Shown piece by piece: positions 1 through 9,080 of a DNA stretch of 64,000 nucleotides. Every line of letters starts with the position of its first letter. Position 1 is the stretch's first letter. The notes beneath the pieces are model-generated. The model saw nothing but the letters and a program-made list of their open reading frames with translations. It ran no database searches and had not been told where the DNA came from. The DNA is from Chloroflexota bacterium (GTDB lineage: Bacteria > Chloroflexota > Dehalococcoidia > Lucifugimonadales > GCA-2722455): NCBI GenBank assembly GCA_002722455.1, contig PBMB01000009.1, positions 152,396 to 216,395 of the forward strand, given 5' to 3'. The position numbers and the translations under genes are program-made.

Positions 1-198
1 GGGATTTATATCTAAATATTTGCATGATTCAAAAAGGCGATCAATGTGGTCATCTAAAAAAAATATCTTGCCATTAAATGTTCGGGCTGTATCAAACACT
101 GCATCTCCATAAATAAACCCTCTGTCATTAATAGAGATTTTTGCCTCTGATTCAGGCAAAAATTCACCATTTACATATGCAATTTGTTGACTATTCAT
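1..198 (-). CDS. Class IV aminotransferase (IlvE/D-amino-acid transaminase-like), 5' part only
   Basis: The reverse strand reads open from an ATG at 198 to the window edge, giving the first 66 residues of a protein that continues beyond base 1. The segment has the N-terminal signature of fold-type IV PLP transaminases: a short beta-strand ending in 'VNGEFLP', then 'DRGFIYGDAVFDTAR' and 'HIDRLFES', as in branched-chain aminotransferases, D-amino-acid transaminases and aminodeoxychorismate lyases. These use PLP to move amino groups in amino-acid or folate metabolism. The part that would separate these subfamilies, and the PLP lysine, lie outside the window, so no gene symbol is given. It is divergent from fmt with an 87-bp gap. 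Confidence 0.85.
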   Translation of the reverse strand, partial: MNSQQIAYVNGEFLPESEAKISINDRGFIYGDAVFDTARTFNGKIFFLDDHIDRLFESCKYLDINP

Positions 199-285
199 TT
201 AAACCTAAGCTCCATAATGTCTTAAAATAATTTAATGCCTTATAATATCACATAATAAAATGACAAATTAAAGTAAAAAATACAT

Positions 286-1215
286 ATGAAAATGATCTTT
301 ATGGGCTCCTCTGACTATGGAATGCCTGTACTTAAAAACTTAATAGCAGAAAATTTTAATATCGTATCAGTATATACAAAATCTGATCCTATTACGAAAA
401 TAAAACTAAAACAATCTAATCCAATTGAATCATTAGCAATTTCTAATCAAATCCCTGTACATCTACCAACAAAAATTGATGAGAAGGAAATTGATTTATT
501 AACAAAAATAGCACCAGATATTATTATTGTAGCGGCTTATGGGCTTTATTTACCCCCTAAAATAATTGATTTGCCTAAATTTGGATGTTTAAATATTCAC
601 CCTTCACTTCTACCAAAATATCGAGGGCCTTCACCAGTTATAAGCACAATTTTATCTGATGAAAAGGCAACAGGTGTATCAATTATAAAAATCAATAATA
701 AACTTGATGCTGGTCCAATGCTAAAAAGTCAAATGGTTAATCGCATTTGTAATGAAACAGCTTATGATCTAACCAAAAGATTATTTTCAATTGGATCTGA
801 ATTGCTAATTGATATAATCCCAAGATGGATAAAAAATGAAATATCCCCTATAAGTCAAAAGGAATCTGATGCAACCTTTACTAAAAAAATAACAAAATCA
901 GATGGAGAAATAAAATGGAACCTCTCTTCTAAAGAAATTTATTTAAAAACACTTGCTTATAACCCCTGGCCTAAAACATATTCATGGTGGAACGGTAAAA
1001 GAATAATACTTACCAAAATGGAATTAACTTCTACAAAAGAAAATAACAACGTAGCTCCTGGTACAATAATACGAACTTCTTCAAATAAGATAGCTATATC
1101 TACTGCTACAACAGATTTACTTTTGTCGACAATTCAGCTTGAAGGGAAACGTGAAATATCTGTACAAGAATTTGTTCTTGGACATCCTACTTTTATAAAT
1201 TCAAAACTAAAATAA
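286..1215 (+). CDS. fmt: Methionyl-tRNA formyltransferase
   Basis: Transfers a formyl group from 10-formyl-THF to the methionine on initiator tRNA in the cytoplasm. The 309-residue length is normal. The N-terminal hydrolase/formyltransferase fold begins 'MKMIFMGSSDYG'. The signature 'NIHPSLLPKYRGPSP' lies near residues 103-117 and holds the catalytic Asn and His, and 'KLDAGPM' near 140 supplies the catalytic Asp. The C-terminal domain has the usual 'YNPWPKTYSWW' stretch. The start at ATG 286 has no clear Shine-Dalgarno sequence; a TATAAT-like hexamer lies at 241-246. No def gene is adjacent, unlike the common def-fmt pair. It is followed by an unrelated-looking gene after 44 bp. Confidence 0.95.
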   Translation: MKMIFMGSSDYGMPVLKNLIAENFNIVSVYTKSDPITKIKLKQSNPIESLAISNQIPVHLPTKIDEKEIDLLTKIAPDIIIVAAYGLYLPPKIIDLPKFGCLNIHPSLLPKYRGPSPVISTILSDEKATGVSIIKINNKLDAGPMLKSQMVNRICNETAYDLTKRLFSIGSELLIDIIPRWIKNEISPISQKESDATFTKKITKSDGEIKWNLSSKEIYLKTLAYNPWPKTYSWWNGKRIILTKMELTSTKENNNVAPGTIIRTSSNKIAISTATTDLLLSTIQLEGKREISVQEFVLGHPTFINSKLK

Positions 1216-1259
1216 TAAAAATTAAACTTAATTACTAATAATCAGGAAGGAAGATAAAC

Positions 1260-2180
1260 ATGGAATTAAATAATATCAACAAATGGGAATGTGCTCTTGA
1301 ATTAGACATGGAAAGAAATCCCATCAATGGAAGCTCATCAATTTTACAGAAAGCAATTCAAAATGGAGCTGACCTTAGAATACATACAGTTTTTCAACAT
1401 AATGAACATGTTGATACTAGTTCCAATAATGATGAACCTGTCTTGGAATCAGCAGAATTTCGTACAACGTATTGTATTGATAATCAATGGGTTGCAGGTA
1501 TCATGACGCAACGACAACCAACAAGCTTACCTGGCGCTGAGTTTAGGCAAAGACCATCTATGTCTTTTTTTATGTACAATGAAGATGGAATTCAATGTAT
1601 TGCAAGGCCATATCTTGCAGAAGAATCTCCCAAGGATTTAAATCCACCAGATTCTCCTAAACAAATACGCCCTGAAATGAAAAAAATGCATCATATTGAC
1701 GAGTGGGACAGTGGAACAAATGCACCGAGTAACAATTTTATCTATGATTTCAATTTCTTCCGTTATTTTGTACGTGATGATTGGAAAGAAATTTTATCTC
1801 ACGACGAAAACGGAAATATACTTTCAGGATCATCAGACAATCTAGGAGATGCAATCGCTCAAGGAATGGAAGTTAAAGCAGGATTACGTAATTTATGTAA
1901 TGACTTGTCTATCAATAAATCAGAAACACTTGAACATGAGACATTTATACAAATGAATTCTTGTTACTATTATACAAAACAACATATTTTTATTGCTGGT
2001 TCTCATCCACTCGTTCGAGTAGCTCCCAATATTCCAATGAAATATCGAAGTAATAACTGGGATTTTGGCTGGTTACAGCTACGTAATGATGGGAAAGTAG
2101 GACGTAGGATAGTAGATCCATACACATTAAAATTTACAGACTCACTAAGTAGTCATGCAATACGATGGTTTGTAAGGTAA
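1260..2180 (+). CDS. Conserved-looking protein of unknown function
   Basis: This 306-residue soluble protein has a good ribosome site (AGGAAGG about 8 bases before ATG 1260). I do not recognise a characterised family. It has no signal peptide and no membrane segment. Its sequence is rich in aromatic and charged residues, with segments that look structurally constrained: 'AEFRTTYCIDNQWVAGIMTQRQP', 'NNFIYDFNFFRYFVRDDWKEILSH' (shortened here to key parts: FRTTY, WVAGIM, YDFNFFRYFVRDDW) and a C-terminal 'RIVDPYTLKF'. I have a vague memory of similar uncharacterised proteins in environmental Chloroflexota and Planctomycetota, but cannot verify it. Its 3' end faces the ThDP enzyme gene 21 bp away, so its only possible operon partner is fmt. 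Confidence 0.6.
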   Translation: MELNNINKWECALELDMERNPINGSSSILQKAIQNGADLRIHTVFQHNEHVDTSSNNDEPVLESAEFRTTYCIDNQWVAGIMTQRQPTSLPGAEFRQRPSMSFFMYNEDGIQCIARPYLAEESPKDLNPPDSPKQIRPEMKKMHHIDEWDSGTNAPSNNFIYDFNFFRYFVRDDWKEILSHDENGNILSGSSDNLGDAIAQGMEVKAGLRNLCNDLSINKSETLEHETFIQMNSCYYYTKQHIFIAGSHPLVRVAPNIPMKYRSNNWDFGWLQLRNDGKVGRRIVDPYTLKFTDSLSSHAIRWFVR

Positions 2181-2181
2181 A

Positions 2182-2212
2182 ATCTATAATATAGATCTAT
2201 ATCAATATTGAT
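2182..2212. terminator. AT-rich palindromes between convergent genes
   Basis: Between the two converging genes lies a perfect 7-bp inverted repeat with a 1-base centre (2182-2196) followed by a perfect 12-base palindrome (2201-2212) that enters the last codons of the minus-strand gene. These could form weak hairpins that end transcripts from both sides. No T-tract follows, so the role is uncertain. Confidence 0.25.
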
Positions 2213-3884
2213 TATCTATAACAATATCTAACACCACAGGCTCTCCTAAACTAAAAGCCCAATGTATTGAATCTTTAATTTCAGAAGGATCAGTAATTCG
2301 TTTTGACTTAACTCCCATCGCACTAGCCATTGAAGCAATGTCTAAACCACCTGGGAAATCTGCTCCAATTTGTGAATCAACTGCATCTGATTGATTTAAT
2401 ATATGTTGTCTATAATATTCCATGTTTATTTTTAACACTCGATAAGAACTATTATTACAAATAATATAAACAACTGGGATTTTATAAGAAGAAGCCGTCC
2501 AAAACCCTTGTACTGTCATCATCGCTGTACCATCACCAAGTATAGCTAATACTGGAGATTCAGGATTAGCTAATTTTGCACCTATTCCAGCACCAACTCC
2601 CCATCCAATTGCACCACCAAAACCACCTAATATTGATTTTTCTCTATTAAAATTAATACTACCAAATAAAGCAGATTGAGAAGAAACTGCATCATTAATC
2701 AATATAGTTCCAGGAGCTTCTTTTACAAATTTAGATATTTCAGACATCATACGTTCAGGTGACATCGGATTACAATCCCACTTAGACAATAAATCATTCG
2801 TCCATACTTTTATAAGTTCTTGTTTCTTAGCCTTTAAAGTAGATATCCTTTGATTAATAATTTTTTGAGTTTTGCTAGACATAAGTGATTGAATAGCAAC
2901 ATTTAAATTAGATATAGATAACTTAATATCTCCTAAAATTGGAATATTTGTTTTTTGAGATTTACCAATTTCATTAGAATCATTATCTAAATGTATTAAT
3001 GTACTTTGTTCATTAAAATATCTTAAAGAAGGATTTGAAAACATGAAATATCCACTTGTAATTTTCCCGATTACAAAAATGACATCTGCTTCAGAAATAA
3101 TTGATTGGTCCTCTTTATACCCCAATCTTAACTTACCAAAATACTGACTATGATCTGTAGGAAAATTCATTTCCGAATATTCCATTGCGTATACTTTGCT
3201 TCCCGAAATTTCTGACAACCTTACTACTTCAGAAACAGCTTTCAAATTACCAACTTTATCTCCTAATAAGAAAATGGGATTATTCGCTTGCATCAAAATA
3301 TTCGCTGCTGATTCGATAGCATCTTTATCTGGGTAACCATAACTAGGCGCTTCATCAGGAGGTAGAATTTCCATTTCTGCATCATGGTCTAACGCATTAG
3401 CTGTAAAAGATATGAATGTTGGACCAGTTGGAACTTTTCTTGCCTCATTAAATGCCCGCCTGATAGAAAATGGTATTTGCTCAGGCATTGATGCTTCTAT
3501 TGACCACTTGGTAAATGGTTTAACTACGTCTGTTAAATCCGTCATACCATGTGTTAACTCTCTAATATCTTTATTAGCTGCACTTAACACCATACTAGTA
3601 CCAGTTTCAAAAACATTATGTAGTAAACTAACTGCATTGCCTAAGCCGGTCTCAATATGCAAATTTAAAAATGTAGGTTTGTTACTTAATCTTGAATAAG
3701 CATCTGCAATACCAATAGCAACACCTTCTTGCAATACTAAAATATATTCAATACCTGAATTCGAACATTTCGTAAGTTCATCAATAATAGGACTTTCAGT
3801 AGTTCCTGGATTGCCAAAAATATATTCAACACCTTCAACTTGAAGATTTTTTACCAGAGCTTCTTTCCCTTTCATTACTACCAT
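2202..3884 (-). CDS. ThDP-dependent enzyme, benzoylformate decarboxylase/acetolactate synthase-like
   Basis: A 560-residue three-domain thiamine-diphosphate enzyme. The N-terminal pyrimidine-binding domain has 'NPGTTE' near 25-30, the ThDP-activating glutamate in 'LQEG' (about E53), and 'NLHIETG' near 74-80, whose histidine matches the catalytic His of benzoylformate decarboxylase. The C-terminal domain has the GDG ThDP/Mg motif near 446-475 ('LGDGTAMM' ending 'NNSSYRVL'). These features place it nearer benzoylformate decarboxylase (2-oxo acid decarboxylation) than true acetolactate synthase, and no regulatory subunit gene is nearby. The substrate cannot be read from sequence. The start ATG 3884 has GAGGTG just upstream. 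It ends 21 bp from the convergent gene. Confidence 0.8.
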   Translation of the reverse strand: MVVMKGKEALVKNLQVEGVEYIFGNPGTTESPIIDELTKCSNSGIEYILVLQEGVAIGIADAYSRLSNKPTFLNLHIETGLGNAVSLLHNVFETGTSMVLSAANKDIRELTHGMTDLTDVVKPFTKWSIEASMPEQIPFSIRRAFNEARKVPTGPTFISFTANALDHDAEMEILPPDEAPSYGYPDKDAIESAANILMQANNPIFLLGDKVGNLKAVSEVVRLSEISGSKVYAMEYSEMNFPTDHSQYFGKLRLGYKEDQSIISEADVIFVIGKITSGYFMFSNPSLRYFNEQSTLIHLDNDSNEIGKSQKTNIPILGDIKLSISNLNVAIQSLMSSKTQKIINQRISTLKAKKQELIKVWTNDLLSKWDCNPMSPERMMSEISKFVKEAPGTILINDAVSSQSALFGSINFNREKSILGGFGGAIGWGVGAGIGAKLANPESPVLAILGDGTAMMTVQGFWTASSYKIPVVYIICNNSSYRVLKINMEYYRQHILNQSDAVDSQIGADFPGGLDIASMASAMGVKSKRITDPSEIKDSIHWAFSLGEPVVLDIVIDNQY

Positions 3885-3939
3885 CTATACACCTCAATCA
3901 CGATTAAAATACTATCTACCCTATAGAGCTAACCCTAGT

Positions 3940-4716
3940 TTAGTTAGTTCTATCTGTAGAAACAACTACAGGAGACTCTGAATCAGGATGATACATTACT
4001 TTAATAGGAGTATTATATACATCTGAAAGAATTTCCTCTGTTAATACTTCTTTTGGATTTCCCTCAGCATGAATTCGTCCTTTAAAAAGAATGATAATCC
4101 TATCACAACATTGTGCTGCTAATGATAAATCATGCATAGCAAGTAAAACAGCAATTCCACGACTTTTCAACAATTTAATTATTCGATAAAATTCAATTTG
4201 ATATCCTAAATCAAAACTAGCAGTTGGCTCATCCATAATTACTGTTTTAGTAGATTGAATCATAGTCATAGCAAGTAAAACTCTCTGCCGCTCTCCTCCA
4301 GAAATATCTCGAATAAGTCTTTCAACTAAATATTCGATTTCTGTGAGAGATATAACCTGCTGTACAATATCAAAATCTTGTTTGCTTTCCCAACTAAACA
4401 AACTTAAATAAGGATTTCTTGCCATCATGAGCATCTGATAAACCGTATAATCTAAAGGAAATTCTGGCATTTGAGGAGCAACTGATAAATGACGAGATCT
4501 TTCAACAACAGATAATTTTTTCAAATCTTGACCATCAACATATATTTCACCATTAAACGGTTCTAAAACCCCACTAATTACTCTAATTAATGTAGTTTTG
4601 CCACACCCATTTGGGCCAACTATCCCTACGCTTTCACCTGAATTGACTTGAAATTCAATATTGTTAAATATTGGTGTATTGTCATATTTAAAAGTTAATT
4701 TTTTTATATCTAACAT
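3940..4716 (-). CDS. btuD: ABC transporter ATPase, vitamin B12 importer
   Basis: The 258-residue ATP-binding subunit of a type II (FecCD/BtuCD-family) importer. Walker A is 'GPNGCGKT' at residues 34-41, the signature 'SGGERQR' is at about 139-145 and Walker B 'VIMDEPT' at 159-165, followed by the switch histidine region 'LAMHDLSL'. It is the last gene of btuF-btuC-btuD, 12 bp after btuC. On sequence alone an iron-siderophore or heme role would be possible. The cobalamin riboswitch ahead of btuF makes B12 or a corrinoid the likely cargo. Confidence 0.85.
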   Translation of the reverse strand: MLDIKKLTFKYDNTPIFNNIEFQVNSGESVGIVGPNGCGKTTLIRVISGVLEPFNGEIYVDGQDLKKLSVVERSRHLSVAPQMPEFPLDYTVYQMLMMARNPYLSLFSWESKQDFDIVQQVISLTEIEYLVERLIRDISGGERQRVLLAMTMIQSTKTVIMDEPTASFDLGYQIEFYRIIKLLKSRGIAVLLAMHDLSLAAQCCDRIIILFKGRIHAEGNPKEVLTEEILSDVYNTPIKVMYHPDSESPVVVSTDRTN

Positions 4717-4728
4717 GTGATTAAATTT

Positions 4729-5745
4729 TTAAAAATTTCGTTGTCTAATTAAATAAAGAAAAAAAGGAACTCCACATAAAGCAGTCAAAATCCCAACTGG
4801 TAAATCATTTGGTAAAAATAATGTCCTAGCTGCTAAATCGGCTAAAACCAAAAACCCTCCTCCGATTATTGTTGCCATAGGAATTAAAACTCTATAATCA
4901 GGTCCCCATAATAATCTGACTGTATGAGGTGCTATCAAACCAACAAAACCTATTAACCCTGTAAATGAAACAGCAGTTGCTGTTACTAGAGTTGCAACAA
5001 CAATCATAAGTATTTTTGACCTCTCAACATTAACACCCAACTGCTTCGCATGTTCTTCATTTAATTGAAATAAATTTAAAATACGAGCATATACCAACCC
5101 AAAAGGTAATACAGCACAAAAAACTACACTAACGATTACTACATGAGTCCATCTTGCACCAGCAAAACTACCTAATGTCCATGATAATATTGGTCGTAAA
5201 TCTGGATCACTACGAATCATAATTAAAGTAGAAATTGCCGCAGCAAATGATCCAAGTGCTATCCCTGATAAAATCAGTGGGTATGTTTGAATTCCCCCAG
5301 AACTCCTTGCAATCAAATACGCAGCTAATACTGTTATAAGAGATCCAGTAAAAGCAAAAAATGAAATACTTAATAAATCTACCATTGAAGATAACGACAA
5401 AACTAACATGGCTATAGTAGCACCTAATACCGCACCTGCTGCTGCACCAATCAAATAAGGATCAGCTAATGGATTTCTAAATAATCCCTGATATATAGAT
5501 CCAGCAACAGTAAGACTAGCTCCTACAAATAATGCAAGTAAAACACGCGGCAATCTTACTTCCCACAAAATGATTTCCATTGTATCTGACCATTCCCAGG
5601 CTACATCTAAATAAAATAATTTTGAAATAAGAATCCCTAAAACATCCATAGGATGTATTTTTACTGAACCAATTCCTAATGAAAAGATTACAACTATCAA
5701 AACTATAATTAGAAATAAAATTAATCTTTTCCACGGATAATTCAT
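4729..5745 (-). CDS. btuC: ABC transporter permease, vitamin B12 importer
   Basis: A polytopic membrane protein of the FecCD/BtuC family with about nine to ten hydrophobic helices. It has the family features 'VRLPRVLLALFVGASLTVAG' (key part LPR..LA..VGA) and 'GFVGLIAPH' near the C-terminus, the cytoplasmic loop that meets the ATPase. An upstream TTG (5769) overlapping the end of btuF would also keep the frame. I prefer ATG 5745 because GGAAG lies 7 bases before it and no ribosome site precedes the TTG. This gives 338 residues, the usual size. Confidence 0.85.
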   Translation of the reverse strand: MNYPWKRLILFLIIVLIVVIFSLGIGSVKIHPMDVLGILISKLFYLDVAWEWSDTMEIILWEVRLPRVLLALFVGASLTVAGSIYQGLFRNPLADPYLIGAAAGAVLGATIAMLVLSLSSMVDLLSISFFAFTGSLITVLAAYLIARSSGGIQTYPLILSGIALGSFAAAISTLIMIRSDPDLRPILSWTLGSFAGARWTHVVIVSVVFCAVLPFGLVYARILNLFQLNEEHAKQLGVNVERSKILMIVVATLVTATAVSFTGLIGFVGLIAPHTVRLLWGPDYRVLIPMATIIGGGFLVLADLAARTLFLPNDLPVGILTALCGVPFFLYLIRQRNF

Positions 5746-5761
5746 ATTACTTCTTCCGAAA

Positions 5762-6646
5762 TTAATCAAAAAGTTCTGGATATATTAATATAGCTAATTC
5801 TTCTATGCCATCTACAAACCTAGGACCTGCCACAGATAATTTATCTGACGGAAGTTTATAAACTTTACCTGTTTTAACAGCAGATATATTTGCAAATCTA
5901 ATGTCAGAGAACCACATATTCGCATCAGCAGTAATTAAAATATCAGGGTCTCTAGAAATAATTAATTCAGGGCTTATTTGGCCATAACCAGAAACATCTT
6001 CAGCTATATTTATTACATTAAGTAAATTGAACACTTCACCCATAAGAGTATCAGCACCTGGAACCCAAAACTGTCCTACGTCTTGCAATATACTGAATTG
6101 AGATTTACTTTCTACAACCCCTATTTTGCTTTCAATTCTACTGATTTGCTCATCAAACGATTTTGATAATTTATTTGCAGAATCAATATTCCCGGTAATT
6201 TGTCCCCACATTTCAATCATATCAGTAGTAGATCTAAAATTGTGATCCACTGTTTTTATATATAAAACTTTTAAACCAGCATTGGTCAATTGCGGAACAA
6301 AAGTTTCAGAAAAGACGTAAACTAAATCAGGTTTTAAGTCGATTACTTTTTCTATATTAAGATTAAATGCATCTCCTACCTTTGGAATTTGTTCCACTTC
6401 AGGTGGATAGGTTACAAATGAATGTGTAGCAATAATTCTTTCTCCTTCATCTATCGCAAAAAGTGTTTCTACAGCTCCTGCATCATATGCAACAATTCTT
6501 TGTGGTGCCTCAGTAAATTCAATAGTATTACCCATACTATCTATCACTGTATAAGGAAAGGTCTGTAATAACTCAACATCTGAATCCATTTCTCCACACG
6601 AAACTATCAATAAAAATAGTGGAGCAAGTAATAATAATCTCTTCAA
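5762..6646 (-). CDS. btuF: Corrinoid-binding lipoprotein of the B12 importer
   Basis: A 294-residue periplasmic-binding-type protein. The start is TTG at 6646, 7 bases after GGAGG, and gives a classical lipoprotein signal: 'MKRLL' then a hydrophobic core and lipobox 'LIVSC' with Cys17. The mature part begins its binding domain with 'APQRIVAYDAGAVETLFAI' and continues 'KPDLVYVF', typical of the BtuF/FecB family with two lobes joined by a long helix. It would be anchored to the outer face of the cytoplasmic membrane and hand cobalamin to BtuC. It is the first gene of the operon and lies directly after the riboswitch. Confidence 0.85.
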   Translation of the reverse strand: MKRLLLLAPLFLLIVSCGEMDSDVELLQTFPYTVIDSMGNTIEFTEAPQRIVAYDAGAVETLFAIDEGERIIATHSFVTYPPEVEQIPKVGDAFNLNIEKVIDLKPDLVYVFSETFVPQLTNAGLKVLYIKTVDHNFRSTTDMIEMWGQITGNIDSANKLSKSFDEQISRIESKIGVVESKSQFSILQDVGQFWVPGADTLMGEVFNLLNVINIAEDVSGYGQISPELIISRDPDILITADANMWFSDIRFANISAVKTGKVYKLPSDKLSVAGPRFVDGIEELAILIYPELFD

Positions 6647-6648
6647 TT

Positions 6649-6688
6649 TTAGTCCTCCATACTTTTCAAATCAAAAGAAAAGGACTAA
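6649..6688 (-). promoter_or_regulatory. Shine-Dalgarno-sequestering hairpin of btuF (riboswitch expression platform)
   Basis: On the minus strand an 8-base TTAGTCCT (6681-6688) is exactly complementary to AGGACTAA (6649-6656), which contains part of the btuF ribosome site GGAGGACTAA. An inner CTTTTC/GAAAAG pair (6677-6682 with 6662-6667) could extend the structure. The hairpin would hide the Shine-Dalgarno sequence just before the TTG start. With the cobalamin aptamer just upstream, this is a plausible translational off-switch when B12 is plentiful. No T-tract follows it, so a transcriptional terminator is less likely. Confidence 0.55.
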
Positions 6689-6719
6689 GCAGCTAGATCT
6701 AATCTATTAAATTAATCCA

Positions 6720-6875
6720 GACTTGCCAGTACCTTACCCTCGAAAGTCATAAGCAAAATATTTAGGCTGTCGATCGGACTCGTTGATACTCATCAACCTA
6801 CCGCTGCGGGACAGTACTGGATTTTGACCAGTTTCTCATTAACTGAAGAGTAAATCTTCAGACACCCAAACAATA
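6720..6875 (-). ncRNA. Cobalamin riboswitch aptamer
   Basis: Read on the minus strand, the leader of btuF holds the cobalamin-riboswitch core: 'GGTCAAAATCCAGTACTGTC', then 'CCGCAGCGGTA', and 'GAGTCCGATCGACAGCC' a little later. These match the conserved GGTGAAAATCCGG-ACTGTCCCGCAACTGTA and GAGTC-GA-(C)CTGCC blocks. A strong hairpin (TGAAGA...TCTTCA at 6843-6860) forms the 5' arm. The aptamer binds adenosylcobalamin or a related corrinoid and normally represses uptake genes. Outer boundaries are estimates. Confidence 0.85.
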
Positions 6876-7118
6876 AAATCATACTACTATATTTATGAAA
6901 ATTTCAAGTCAGCAATTAAACTCCAATTTTCTCATCTAAATCACTATATGTATACATATTATCTTTTATATCTACCAAATATTGTGGTTTCTCTTGATTA
7001 ATATGTTATAATTCATAGATACAATTAAATAGAACATAATTCAAATAATTTACTATGAGGAAATATGTTCAGGTAGTTATAAAGTTCAATTATGCTTTAG
7101 TGCGCTAAAGGAGATCTT
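6876..7118 (+). promoter_or_regulatory. gyrB upstream region with candidate promoter
   Basis: This 243-bp gap completes the 472-bp non-coding stretch between btuF and gyrB. On the plus strand TTGTGG (6983-6988), an 18-base spacer and TATAAT (7007-7012) form a candidate promoter giving a leader of about 100 bases before gyrB. The -35 match is only moderate. No second structured RNA was recognised. Confidence 0.35.
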
Positions 7119-9074
7119 ATGGCCCTAAGAAAAGAAAATCTTTCAAATATAGAAGAATCTGAATATACCTCTGAAGATATTCAGGTACTAGAAGGATTAC
7201 AAGCTGTAAGACTACGACCTGGGATGTATATTGGAAGCACTGATAATAAAGGTCTTCATCATCTTATTTATGAAATTGTTGACAACGCTGTAGATGAATT
7301 TATGGCTAATTATTGTACCGGAGTATCAATTGAAATACTATCTGATGGTTCCATTCAAATAGAGGATGACGGTAGAGGAATACCTGTAGATCAGCATAAA
7401 TCAACGGGCATGTCTGGTGTGGAAACAGTTATGACAACTCTTCATGCTGGAGGAAAATTTGGAGGTAAGGCTTATACTGTTTCTGGTGGACTACATGGAG
7501 TAGGTGCATCAGTTGTAAATGCACTATCTTCATATTTAAAAGTAGAGGTTTATCGTGACGGTAAAATTTATACTCAAGAATTTTCTAAAGGCCTACGTAA
7601 ATCGGATCTTAGTTCTGAATCACAGGATACATCTTCAACCCCTGTGAAAACTGGAACTAGAATCACTTTTATACCTGATGAAACTATTTTCGAAAAGATA
7701 GAATATGATTTTTTCGCTTTAAACCAACGTTTCAAGGAAATGGCTTACCTTAATAAAGGGATGACAATTAAATTTAAAAGTGATTGGCACGAAGAAAGTG
7801 TAGAAAACAATGATATTACATATCTTTTCCAAGGTGGAATTATTAGCTTTGTGGAAGATATGAACCAAAATCGTAATAATATAATTCCTAAACCTTTTTA
7901 TATAGAAAACCAAATTGACCAAACTATTGTGGAAGTTGCTCTGCAATATAATGATAGTTTTAATGAAAACATATATTCTTTTGCTAACTGCATCAATACA
8001 ACTGATGGGGGATCACATATCACTGGATTTCGCAGTGCGGTTACAAGAGTAATTAATGATTATGGTAGAAAACAAAAGCTACTCAAAGACACAAATCTTT
8101 CAGGAGAAGCAACTCGTGATGGATTAACTGCGGTTATAAGTGTAAAACTTACTAATCCTCAATTTGAAGGGCAAACAAAAACAAAACTTGGTAACCCTGA
8201 GGTCCGTACTCAAGTAGAAACTGTACTGGGAGAAGCGCTACAGATCTATTTAGAAGATAATCCTAAAATTTCAAAAAGAATAATTGAAAAAATTGTTACA
8301 GCACAAAATGCACGTGATGCTGCACGTAAAGCTCGAGATCTTATAATTCGTAAGAATTCTTTTGACGGAAGTTCTCTTCCCGGGAAATTAGCTGACTGCT
8401 CTGATAAAAATCCAGCAAACTGTGAACTATATATTGTAGAGGGTGAATCAGCTGGAGGTACTGCAAAAATGGGTAGAGACCGTACATATCAAGCAATTCT
8501 TCCAATTAAAGGTAAAATATTAAATGTTGAAAAATCCAGAGAAGATAAAATCCTATTACACGAAGAGATTAAATCTCTTATTGTAGCTATTGGAGGAGGA
8601 GTAGGTGAAGAATTTAATCTAGAGAAAATCAGGTATCACCGAATTATAATTATGACTGATGCTGACGTTGATGGCGCACATATACGTACTCTTTTACTTA
8701 CATTCTTCTTTAGGCATATGTATAAATTAATTGAAAACAGTAACCTTTATATAGCTCAACCCCCCTTATATAAAATCACCTCAGGACGTAAATCTTTATG
8801 GGCATATAGTGACGATGAACGAGATGAACATATTAATAGTTTTGAGGGTAAAGGTAAAATTAATACTCAAAGATATAAAGGTCTTGGAGAAATGTCTGCT
8901 GAGCAACTTTGGGATACTACTATGGACCCTGAATCACGTACTTTAAATAAAGTACAATCAAACCATACAAGTACTGAAAGTGAAATCTTTTCTCTACTTA
9001 TGGGTGATGAAGTACCCCCAAGAAGGGAATTTATCCAAACTAATGCTCTTAGTGTTACAAATATTGATACTTAA
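7119..9074 (+). CDS. gyrB: DNA gyrase subunit B
   Basis: The ATPase subunit of the type IIA topoisomerase that introduces negative supercoils. Its 651 residues are normal for the short (non-proteobacterial) form. The GHKL ATPase domain shows 'IVDNAVDE', 'DDGRGIPV' and 'GGLHGVGASVVNALS'. The TOPRIM domain shows 'EGESAGG' near 440 and 'DADVDGAHIRTLLL' near 513. The C-terminal 'QRYKGLGEM' follows. The motif set fits GyrB or ParE; the single copy here and close similarity to GyrB favour gyrB. Ribosome site AAAGGAG lies 7 bases ahead of ATG 7119. Neither gyrA nor dnaN is adjacent. It converges on the cysteine-synthase-like gene with only 6 bp between. Confidence 0.93.
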   Translation: MALRKENLSNIEESEYTSEDIQVLEGLQAVRLRPGMYIGSTDNKGLHHLIYEIVDNAVDEFMANYCTGVSIEILSDGSIQIEDDGRGIPVDQHKSTGMSGVETVMTTLHAGGKFGGKAYTVSGGLHGVGASVVNALSSYLKVEVYRDGKIYTQEFSKGLRKSDLSSESQDTSSTPVKTGTRITFIPDETIFEKIEYDFFALNQRFKEMAYLNKGMTIKFKSDWHEESVENNDITYLFQGGIISFVEDMNQNRNNIIPKPFYIENQIDQTIVEVALQYNDSFNENIYSFANCINTTDGGSHITGFRSAVTRVINDYGRKQKLLKDTNLSGEATRDGLTAVISVKLTNPQFEGQTKTKLGNPEVRTQVETVLGEALQIYLEDNPKISKRIIEKIVTAQNARDAARKARDLIIRKNSFDGSSLPGKLADCSDKNPANCELYIVEGESAGGTAKMGRDRTYQAILPIKGKILNVEKSREDKILLHEEIKSLIVAIGGGVGEEFNLEKIRYHRIIIMTDADVDGAHIRTLLLTFFFRHMYKLIENSNLYIAQPPLYKITSGRKSLWAYSDDERDEHINSFEGKGKINTQRYKGLGEMSAEQLWDTTMDPESRTLNKVQSNHTSTESEIFSLLMGDEVPPRREFIQTNALSVTNIDT

Positions 9075-9080
9075 ACTCAA

